Positions 37,510-44,551 of a DNA stretch of 64,000 nt are shown piece after piece; the stretch's first letter is position 1; the number at the start of each line of letters is the position of its first letter. The stretch comes from Microcoleus vaginatus WJT46-NPBG5. Lineage in GTDB: Bacteria; Cyanobacteriota; Cyanobacteriia; Cyanobacteriales; Oscillatoriaceae. The position numbers and the translations under genes are program-made. The DNA lies in contig JAHHHM010000020.1 of assembly GCA_019359355.1 (NCBI GenBank), positions 62,001 through 126,000 of the forward strand, written 5' to 3'. The notes beneath the pieces were generated by a model. That model was not told where the DNA came from. It searched no databases and saw only the letters and a program-made list of their open reading frames with translations.

Positions 37510-38777
37510 AGGCTTGATCCCTGACTTGCAGGGACTTGTGAAAGAGTTGGTAAATAGTTTACTAAACTTTACTGTTTCTGAATCGAGGAGACAGGACTTA
37601 CTCCACCGATTCTGAAGGCTCGACAGGTTTAGAGGATAAATTCGGTATTTAATAGATCCTCTAAATCCGAAGTCTTCCCCAACGCCCTGATTCTTCTCAA
37701 TTGTGCGTAAATCCCTTGAAAAATGGTGAGATTCCTCACCCCTGACGCGCTACCACTGCCACAAGTTCCATAACCTCCATCTGCCGGCTAGGATGACCAG
37801 ATTTAAGGGTGAGAAAGTCTGGCATTTCTCCCCAAATTCCACAAAATTTTCACAAAAACTAATTGAAGATAGCGTGTGTAATCAAACCTGTCAAACCCTG
37901 AGGAGTGGTTCAGCTAAGCAGTGTGTGAAATAGCTTAAGGCTTCTTAATACAATTTCAGGAATTTAATGATTTTTTTATGATTAGGAAAATTGAGACAGT
38001 CATGGGCAGACCGGCAGATCAATCGCACGCGGATAAAAAAAAGAAAAGTGGCTGTCATCCCTGATTTGCTAAGCATTTGAAAAAATTCAATCAGCGGGAA
38101 AGCAGCTTGATAGCGATCAAGGTCATGTGGTAATACCAGAAAAACAACCAAAGCTTGTGTAGAAGTAAGTCTATTAAGATAAGTTAAAAATTCTGCAGAT
38201 TAATTGGGGATCAAAATAGTATGCAAAAAGTCACTCTTGTTTTAGACGCGCTTTGTAAAATATTAGTAATATAGCTGTAATTCAACCGGCAGCGGTCAAG
38301 TATCGCTTCAAGCCGGTGCCCGTAGCTTTACAGTTGAGAAACTCAGTTAACAATGTGAAAATCAGGGCGAGGAATGAATAACGCGGATATTCCCAGACAA
38401 AGGCTTATTACAGCATCTAGAGTGGTTTGTGGAATGAGTAAGGGAAGGAAAATTGTTTAGAGAAATTATCAGGCAAAGGTGCCCAACTGTAACGCTCGCT
38501 CGTTTTGTGATTAACTTGAGAGCCACTTCAAATTGCTGGAGGATGGGCACAGATGCCTGGTAAGGTCAAACAAAAATGATTTCTATGGTGTGTCAGAATG
38601 CCGCGCGGAAAATCAAGCGAGCTTTTCCGAGGAGACACGCAATGCCAGCGGCGATACAGAAATTGACAGAGTTGGGAAAGTTTGTTGACTCGGCTAAAAA
38701 AAACGAGACGCATCATCCTATCGAGTCAAAGTTTTGATGGCAGTAACTGCCCAAGCAAAAACAGATTTGGAGAGCTT
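37510..38777. other. 1.27-kb gene-free region upstream of pntA
   Basis: I find no credible coding frame on either strand; the short frames present lack family features and RBSs. The region holds a perfect 10-bp hairpin at 37628-37665 and looks like divergent regulatory DNA for the DUF2808 gene and the pnt operon. An sRNA is possible but not supported by any motif I recognise. Confidence 0.5.
37628..37665. repeat. Inverted repeat upstream of the DUF2808 gene
   Basis: TTTAGAGGAT and ATCCTCTAAA form a perfect 10-bp stem around an 18-nt loop. The position in the leader/promoter zone of the DUF2808 gene suggests a regulatory hairpin or operator. Confidence 0.45.
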
Positions 38778-39932
38778 ATGAAAATAGCCGTTGCAAAAGA
38801 AATTGAAGTCGGTGAAAACCGTGTCGCCTTGATCCCAGACGCTGTAGCCCGGTTGGTCAAACAGGGTTTAGAGGTTTGGGTGGAAGCCGGCGCGGGTGAA
38901 GGGTCGTTTTTCCCCGACTCTGCTTATGAAGAGGCCGGGGCAAAGATTATCTCGGATACCGAGACGCTGTGGAGTGAAGCAGACGTGCTGGTTAAGGTAG
39001 GGCCGCCAAAAGAGCGCGAAGTGAACAGCCTGCGAGAAGGCGCTGTATCGGTCGGGTTTCTCAATCCCTTGGGAGATCCGTTTATGGTGCAGCAGCTAGC
39101 AAATCGGGGAGTGACAGCGTTCAGTATGGAGATGATCCCCCGCACCAGTCGGGCGCAAAGCATGGATGCTTTGTCTTCCCAAGCTGGGGTCGCCGGCTAT
39201 AAGGCAGTTTTGCTGGCGGCAGCAGCTTCGCCTAAGTTTTTCCCAATGTTGACAACGGCTGCCGGCACGATTAAACCGGCCAAAGTCTTTATCATCGGTG
39301 CCGGTGTCGCCGGCTTGCAAGCGATTGCAACCGCCCGCCGTTTGGGCGCAATGGTGGAAGCGTTTGACATCCGACCGGCAGTGAAGGAAGAAGTGCAAAG
39401 CTTGGGGGCGAAATTCGTCGAAGTGCAGCTAAACGAGGAAACTGTGGCTGCCGGCGGTTATGCCAAAGAAATTTCGGAAGCGTCCAAGCAGCGCACCCAG
39501 GAAACCATTGGCGAACACGTTCGCAACGCCGATGTGGTGATTACCACGGCACAGGTTCCTGGGCGGAAAGCACCTCGGCTGGTAACAGAAGAGATGATCG
39601 ACCAGATGCACCCAGGTTCTGTGATTGTCGATTTGGCTGCGGAACAGGGCGGTAACTGCGCTTATACAGAAGCCGGGAAAGATGTCAATCACAATGGCGT
39701 GACAATTATTTGTCCGATTAATTTACCTGCCTCGATGCCGGTGAACGCCTCTCAGATGTATTCCAAAAATATTTTGACGTTGCTGCAATACCTGATTAAG
39801 GATGGCCAAATGCAACTGAATTTTGAGGATGACATCACCGGCAGCACCTGTGTGACGCACGCCGGCGAGATTCGCAATCAGCGCGTGCGGGATGCTTTAG
39901 CGTCTAGCCCTCAGCATTCGCCGGTGAGCTAA
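38778..39932 (+). CDS. pntA: NAD(P) transhydrogenase subunit alpha part 1
   Basis: A 384-aa NAD(H)-binding domain I of proton-translocating transhydrogenase, which moves hydride between NADH and NADP+ using the proton gradient. I start it at ATG 38778 (MKIAVAKEIEVGENRVALIP), the conserved N-terminus; the longer frame upstream is not conserved. Landmarks are MIPRTSRAQSMDALSSQA, the nucleotide loop VFIIGAGVAGLQAIATAR, and VITTAQVPGRKAPRLVTEEM. The membrane helices are encoded by the separate next gene, the split arrangement usual in cyanobacteria and alphaproteobacteria. Confidence 0.95.
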   Translation: MKIAVAKEIEVGENRVALIPDAVARLVKQGLEVWVEAGAGEGSFFPDSAYEEAGAKIISDTETLWSEADVLVKVGPPKEREVNSLREGAVSVGFLNPLGDPFMVQQLANRGVTAFSMEMIPRTSRAQSMDALSSQAGVAGYKAVLLAAAASPKFFPMLTTAAGTIKPAKVFIIGAGVAGLQAIATARRLGAMVEAFDIRPAVKEEVQSLGAKFVEVQLNEETVAAGGYAKEISEASKQRTQETIGEHVRNADVVITTAQVPGRKAPRLVTEEMIDQMHPGSVIVDLAAEQGGNCAYTEAGKDVNHNGVTIICPINLPASMPVNASQMYSKNILTLLQYLIKDGQMQLNFEDDITGSTCVTHAGEIRNQRVRDALASSPQHSPVS

Positions 39933-40047
39933 ACGGGAAGTTGGACAAGTCAGGGCGGGTTTTGTTCGTAAAGCTGTTGTCTGAACATTTATTTCTACAC
40001 CCGCCCCTACAGACACAGCGATTTGTTGGAAAAGAATTTGGAGAACT

Positions 40048-40341
40048 ATGGCAGAAGGATTGATTGCCGGTTTAGTTGTATTTGTTTTGGCGTCGTTTGT
40101 GGGATTTGAGGTAATTAATAAAGTGCCTCCGACGCTGCATACGCCTTTGATGTCTGGATCGAATGCGATTTCAGGGATTGCGGTGATCGGGGCGCTGCTG
40201 ATTGCCGGCGATCGCGAGTGGAATGTCACCGTGATTTTGGGCTTGATTGCGATTATTTTGGCCACCATCAACGTGGTGGGTGGCTTTTTAGTGACCGACC
40301 GGATGTTGCAAATGTTTAAGAAAAAAGAGGTGAAAGCATGA
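40048..40341 (+). CDS. NAD(P) transhydrogenase subunit alpha part 2 (membrane domain)
   Basis: A 97-aa membrane subunit with three to four helices: FVLASFVGFEVINKVPPTLHTPLMSG, then ISGIAVIGALLIAG, and VTVILGLIAIILATINVVGGFLVTDRMLQMF. This is domain IIa of the transhydrogenase. Its stop overlaps the start of pntB by 4 nt (ATGA), ensuring coupled synthesis of the two membrane subunits. It lies 115 nt after pntA. Confidence 0.95.
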   Translation: MAEGLIAGLVVFVLASFVGFEVINKVPPTLHTPLMSGSNAISGIAVIGALLIAGDREWNVTVILGLIAIILATINVVGGFLVTDRMLQMFKKKEVKA

Positions 40342-41747
40342 GCGATTTTCTTCCCTCAGGCATTCAGCTGAGCTATTTAGTTGCAGCATCTTTATTTATT
40401 GTTGGTTTGAAGCAGCTGGGTTCACCGGCAACGGCACGTCAGGGCAATGTGCTGGCAGCGGTTGGGATGTTGATTGCGATTGGGGCGACGCTGCTAGAGC
40501 AATCGGTATTGAACTACGAGATGATTCTGGTTGGAATTATCATCGGTTCGATTTTAGGCGTGATCATGGCCAAGAGCGTGGCGATGACAGATATGCCCCA
40601 AATGGTGGGCATATTGAACGGTTTGGGCGGCGCTGCCTCGGCTTTGGTAGCAGTTGGTGAATACTGGCGCGTCAGCAGTCATTCTGATGTGGTGCCGCTT
40701 GATGCCAATATCACGATTATTCTGGGCGTGTTGATCGGTGGGATTACCTTCACCGGCAGTTTGATTGCGTTTGCGAAATTGCAAGGCATTCTTAAGGGTG
40801 CGCCGATTACGTTCCCGTTGCAGCAACCTGTGAATGCGTTGCTGTTGGTGGCGTTACTGGCCGGCAGTATTTATCTGTGTGTAACGCCGGCTAATACGAC
40901 GGTGTTACTGGGACTGACTGCGGTTTCCTTGGTGCTGGGTGTGATGTTTGTCCTGCCGATTGGTGGGGGCGATATGCCGGTGGTGATTTCGCTGCTCAAC
41001 TCTTATTCTGGGGTTGCGGCAAGTGTGGCCGGTTTTATCGTGATGAACAATATGCTGATCATTGCCGGTGCGCTGGTTGGGGCGTCGGGATTAATCCTCA
41101 CCCAGATTATGTGTAAGGCGATGAACCGTTCCTTGACAAGTGTGCTGTTTGGTGCGTTTGGTGGGGGCGGTTCCGCTGCTGCTGGCGGTGACGCTGCCGG
41201 TGGTGTCGGTGACAAGACGGTTCGCAGCGTCGATCCGGAAGAAGCAGCGATGATGTTGGGTTATGCGCGATCTGTGGTGATTGTACCCGGATATGGGATG
41301 GCCGTCGCTCAGGCACAGCACACGGTTCGGGAATTGGCGGATCAGTTGGAACGGTTGGGTGTGGAAGTCAAGTATGCGATTCACCCAGTTGCTGGTCGGA
41401 TGCCGGGACACATGAACGTGTTGCTGGCTGAGGCAAATGTGCCTTATCCGCAGCTTTATGATATGGATGACATCAATCCCCAGTTTGATGAGACGGATGT
41501 GGCGCTGGTGATTGGGGCAAATGATGTGGTGAACCCGGCGGCGCGTCACGATGCCGGCAGTCCGATTTATGGGATGCCTATCTTAGAAGTGGATAAGGCA
41601 AAGCATACGATCGTGATTAAGCGCGGCATGAGTGCTGGGTTTGCCGGCATTGAGAATGAGCTGTTTTACAAGGAAAAAACGATGATGCTATTTGGCAGCG
41701 CGAAAGATGCGGTTGCCAAGTTGGTGTCTGAAGTGAAGCACCTGTAA
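40338..41747 (+). CDS. pntB: NAD(P) transhydrogenase subunit beta
   Basis: A 469-aa subunit with about nine membrane helices in the N-terminal two thirds (domain IIb), including MVGILNGLGGAASALVAVGEYW, MPVVISLLNSYSGVAASVAGF and SGLILTQIMCKAMNRS. The C-terminal domain III binds NADP(H), with VIVPGYGMAVAQAQHTVREL, AIHPVAGRMPGHMNVLLAEA and VVNPAARHDAGSPIYGMP. All family landmarks are intact. It is the last gene of the pnt operon and is followed by a strong T-tailed terminator. Confidence 0.96.
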   Translation: MSDFLPSGIQLSYLVAASLFIVGLKQLGSPATARQGNVLAAVGMLIAIGATLLEQSVLNYEMILVGIIIGSILGVIMAKSVAMTDMPQMVGILNGLGGAASALVAVGEYWRVSSHSDVVPLDANITIILGVLIGGITFTGSLIAFAKLQGILKGAPITFPLQQPVNALLLVALLAGSIYLCVTPANTTVLLGLTAVSLVLGVMFVLPIGGGDMPVVISLLNSYSGVAASVAGFIVMNNMLIIAGALVGASGLILTQIMCKAMNRSLTSVLFGAFGGGGSAAAGGDAAGGVGDKTVRSVDPEEAAMMLGYARSVVIVPGYGMAVAQAQHTVRELADQLERLGVEVKYAIHPVAGRMPGHMNVLLAEANVPYPQLYDMDDINPQFDETDVALVIGANDVVNPAARHDAGSPIYGMPILEVDKAKHTIVIKRGMSAGFAGIENELFYKEKTMMLFGSAKDAVAKLVSEVKHL

Positions 41748-41777
41748 GGCAAGAAGCCGATAATTTGCAGGAAAAAG

Positions 41778-41824
41778 AAATAGCTTGCTTCTTAAGTTTT
41801 ATGTGAGAGGCAAGCTATTTTTTT
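41778..41824 (+). terminator. Rho-independent terminator of the pnt operon
   Basis: AAATAGCTTGC and GCAAGCTATTT form an 11-bp stem around a 21-nt loop, followed by a T-run. It starts 31 nt after the pntB stop. Confidence 0.85.
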
Positions 41825-41891
41825 ATGCCGGCAGTTTATCAATCGTTTCCCATAGGTTGAAGGCAGAATTCATCCAACATTTTTATTGGGG

Positions 41892-42236
41892 TTATTGTTG
41901 CCCTTGAACTTGCTTTTTCATTTGTTCATAGCGAATTTTGACGTTCTGACGCAGAATGTCAGTAACATTTTTAATTTTTAGGGAAGGCGTGTTATCTATT
42001 GTCGGCGCATCTTCAATATCTTGGCGCTGGGCTGCTTTCTCTCTTAGCTTTTCTCCAAGATTATGTTTGCTACACCATTTACTGATTGTCATAGCAATAG
42101 GAAACAACTCATCATCGTCTGATTCTGCAAGGTTTTCATCAAGTAGAGGCAAGTTTTGCCAAGCTACTGGGAGAAAAAATTCAGGATGTTTTTGTAGCCA
42201 ATCGAGAAATTCAGCAATGACTTTGTTGGGTTCCAT
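41892..42236 (-). CDS. Hypothetical protein, 114 aa
   Basis: A 114-aa acidic, helix-rich protein that I do not recognise. It has no signal peptide or membrane segment. The N-terminus reads MEPNKVIAEFLDWLQKHPEF, and an acidic SDDDELFP stretch occurs near residue 40. The C-terminal 35 residues are charged and may form a helix or coiled coil (NVTDILRQNVKIRYEQMKKQ). The ATG at 42236 lacks a strong Shine-Dalgarno. The gene converges on the pnt operon terminator and is isolated from other genes. Confidence 0.6.
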   Translation of the reverse strand: MEPNKVIAEFLDWLQKHPEFFLPVAWQNLPLLDENLAESDDDELFPIAMTISKWCSKHNLGEKLREKAAQRQDIEDAPTIDNTPSLKIKNVTDILRQNVKIRYEQMKKQVQGQQ

Positions 42237-42492
42237 AAAGTTATTATCCAGGTTTAAAAAGCTTTTTAAATTTATTAGCTAATGATATAAAATGTTCTCC
42301 ATGAAAGATTGATTACTTACCACTGCCAGATAAAACTGCATATTTTGAACGCTGAGGAATTAACATCAATCCGTTGCCTCTTGAGATTATTTTTGCCACA
42401 ATTTCATTGAAGTGCAATATTTGTAATAGATAGTCAAGTCTGCCTGCATTATTATCTTAGCAAGTTGCCTGCCAGTAGTTATTTAAATCGAT

Positions 42493-42690
42493 TTAAACCC
42501 ATAAAGCTGATTTATAAGCAGAAGCTGCTTACTAGAAATTTTCCTCTCTTTTCTCCAGAATTTTATCACGGTAAGTATTTGCTAAATTATTTTAAGTTAT
42601 TGCCTACTGTTTAGGAAATGCCAACTCTGTGTAAACGGTTAAAGCTGCTTGAGCAGCCGCAATGACTTTTTTTAGTTTTCCCCCGTTCAG
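42493..42690 (-). pseudogene. Decayed TPR-repeat protein fragment with in-frame stops
   Basis: On the minus strand one continuous frame reads NGGKLKKVIAAAQAALTVYT, then ELAFPKQ*AIT*NNLANTYR, DKILEKREENF and **AASAYKSALWV*. It aligns in register with the cyanobacterial TPR consensus: ENLEQAIAAYQAALTVYT, REAFPQQWAMTQNNLANAYR, DRI-GERAENL. The stops fall at W (TAG), Q (TAA), E (TAG), Q (TAA) and Y (TAA) positions, each one base from the expected codon. No frameshift is needed. This is a relic of a CHAT/NB-ARC-type TPR protein rather than a gene. The open part up to 42798 has no recognised similarity. Confidence 0.75.
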
Positions 42691-42859
42691 CCCGAATTCC
42701 GTTTCTGTAAGCAGTTCCCAAATTAACTCGCATATATTATTTGCACCACTAACTCCTGTCCTCCCTCCCATCTCTCCGTCTATTGTCCTGCCCGTCACCC
42801 CTCAGGAGCTATTAAAATACTAGGCAAGACCCTTTTGGTGTGATTTGGAGTTTTCTCTC
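42691..42859. other. Leader of the SH3 protein gene
   Basis: About 170 nt between the TPR relic and the SH3 protein start. It contains no gene and should hold the plus-strand promoter. The minus-strand frame here is open but not recognisable. Confidence 0.4.
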
Positions 42860-43453
42860 ATGAAAATGAATCGTTGGCAAACGTCTCTCGCGATAACAGC
42901 GTCCCTGTCCCTGGCTGCAAGCACTTTTTCCGTTCCCGCATCCGCCGGCATCTCGCAGTCACAAGGCAGCCAGTCTTCTGCATCCGGACAAGCATCACTT
43001 CAGAATCAAGCTTCAACTCAACTGATCGCCCAAGCCAACTGCCGGCGGGTGAATACCAATGCGAGCGATCTCAATGTTCGTTCCAGCCCAAATGGCCCGA
43101 TCACCGGCTCAGTTGCCAAAGGAACGCTGGTAACTGTTGATAATGTTGGGAACAATGGCTGGGTGCTGATTTCATCTCCCCAAAAAGGTTATGTCTTTGG
43201 CCAATATCTCGGCACTTGCGATCAACCTGTCCCGCCCAACCAAACCTCAACGACTGGTGACAATTGCCGGCAAATCACATCGGCTGAGGCAGTGAGTGTG
43301 CGCCAGTCTCCTTCGACAAATAGCCCAATTCTCGGTAATTTAGCCAACCTTCAGCGTGTAACCATTGTGAATCGCGGTGCAAGCGGCTGGGTGCCCATTT
43401 CCGCGCCGGTGACGGGTTTTATTCCGGCTAATACGCTGATTTTCTGCCGGTAA
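42860..43453 (+). CDS. Exported protein with two SH3 domains
   Basis: A 197-aa protein starting at ATG 42860 (MKMNRWQTSLAITASLSLAA); the TTG five codons earlier is less likely. The signal peptide runs to about residue 30 (STFSVPASA). After a Q/S/A linker come two bacterial SH3 domains, NTNASDLNVRSSPNGPITG to GYVFGQYLGTC and TSAEAVSVRQSPSTNSPILG to TGFIPANTLIFC. Each is framed by cysteines (NCRR/GTC and NCRQ/FCR) that could form disulfides. A periplasmic or surface binding role is likely; the ligand is unknown. Confidence 0.85.
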   Translation: MKMNRWQTSLAITASLSLAASTFSVPASAGISQSQGSQSSASGQASLQNQASTQLIAQANCRRVNTNASDLNVRSSPNGPITGSVAKGTLVTVDNVGNNGWVLISSPQKGYVFGQYLGTCDQPVPPNQTSTTGDNCRQITSAEAVSVRQSPSTNSPILGNLANLQRVTIVNRGASGWVPISAPVTGFIPANTLIFCR

Positions 43454-43764
43454 GGGTTTGTTAGAAACGTCCTTTTGAGCCGGCAATTTTTGCAGATGCC
43501 GATTTAGTTAGGCAAGGACTTTAGCCAGGGGTTTTAACTCCTGGCTAATCGTGAAAGTTGGTTAGTGCCGGTTTAAGTTTTAATTGATATTCTGAGATAG
43601 AGACTTGAATTTCTGCCAGATTGGTGGATTGTTTGTTGGGTGCCGCGACGCAAGGCCCAACCTACGAATGCCGGCGGCAAAGGATAAAATAGTTGTAAAA
43701 CAACCGGCTACTCTGCTTGTGATCAATGTGCCGGTTACAATCATCCTCTAATTGGAGATTTAAA
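43454..43764. other. Intergenic region with two hairpins
   Basis: TAGCCAGG (43522-43529) pairs with CCTGGCTA (43540-43547), a probable 3' hairpin for the SH3 gene without a T-run. GTTGGG (43635-43640) pairs with CCCAAC (43656-43661) inside TTGGGTGCCGCGACGCAAGG, which resembles a dispersed cyanobacterial GTTGGGT...CCCAACCTAC repeat. No coding frame is credible. Confidence 0.5.
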
Positions 43765-44313
43765 ATGACTGTAACCCTCGCTAAATGGACGCTAGATGAC
43801 TATCACCGCATGATAGAAGTCGGTCTTTTAGAAAGCCGGCACGTTGAACTATTAAATGGAGAAATTATTGAAATGCCGCCAGAGGGTTTAGAACACGCTT
43901 ACCTGGGAGACACGGTTGGCAAATATCTTAGTAATCTTCTCGGTGAAAGCGCTAGAGTTCGAGAAGGCCGGCCTATCACTTTGCCTAATAACTCAGAACC
44001 CGAACCCGATTTAGCAATTGTTAAACCACTTGGACAAATCTATCGTCAACACCATCCTTATGCTGAAGATATTTTTTGGCTGATTGAGTTTTCTAATACT
44101 AGCCTTGCTAAAGATTTGGAGATTAAGCGCAAAATATACGCTGCCGCAGAAATTCCAGAATATTGGGTAGTGGATTTGAAACACCGGCAGCTTAATGTGT
44201 TTCGCCAACCTGTTAATGGTGACTATATTGAAGCGTTGACGCTTACAGCCGGAGAAATTACGCCAATCGCTTTTGGGGATATTCAGGTGCCGGTGCAACA
44301 GTTACTCGGTTGA
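43765..44313 (+). CDS. Uma2 family (PDDEXK nuclease fold) protein
   Basis: A 182-aa protein starting at ATG 43765 (MTVTLAKWTLDDYHRMIEVG), 13 codons inside the longest frame. Uma2 landmarks are VELLNGEIIEMPPEGLEHA, PEPDLAIVKP (the PD of PDDEXK), FWLIEFSNTSLAKDLEIKRKIYA (the E-x-x in strand and following lysine) and PEYWVVDL. These proteins are expanded to dozens of copies in filamentous cyanobacteria, and a nuclease role is predicted from the fold but rarely shown. One odd point is the normal VEVSD motif reading IEFSN here. It stands alone with no evident operon partner. Confidence 0.9.
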   Translation: MTVTLAKWTLDDYHRMIEVGLLESRHVELLNGEIIEMPPEGLEHAYLGDTVGKYLSNLLGESARVREGRPITLPNNSEPEPDLAIVKPLGQIYRQHHPYAEDIFWLIEFSNTSLAKDLEIKRKIYAAAEIPEYWVVDLKHRQLNVFRQPVNGDYIEALTLTAGEITPIAFGDIQVPVQQLLG

Positions 44314-44551
44314 GATAATTGATATAAATGTTTTATAGATTGCTTTTTTCCTTGAAAACCTTGTCAGAATCGGAGTGTAGTTAAAGCTACAGCAAATTTT
44401 CACAGCCTCATTTATTACTTCTGATTTTATCTTCGATTTTTATATAAATTAATAAACTTTGGGTGGCTGAATTGGGCGTGGCAACGCCACAATGGAAGAG
44501 AAGAGAAAACTTTAAACAAACGCCTCACCCAGAACTAGGAGTCTTCCCGCT

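Noticed and set aside
37945-38151. A 68-aa minus-strand frame in the long intergenic region
   Set aside because: No Shine-Dalgarno, low-complexity hydrophobic content and no family resemblance.
42604-42798. A 64-aa ORF read as a gene
   Set aside because: Its C-terminal part continues past stops in the same TPR register, so it is part of a pseudogene rather than a gene.
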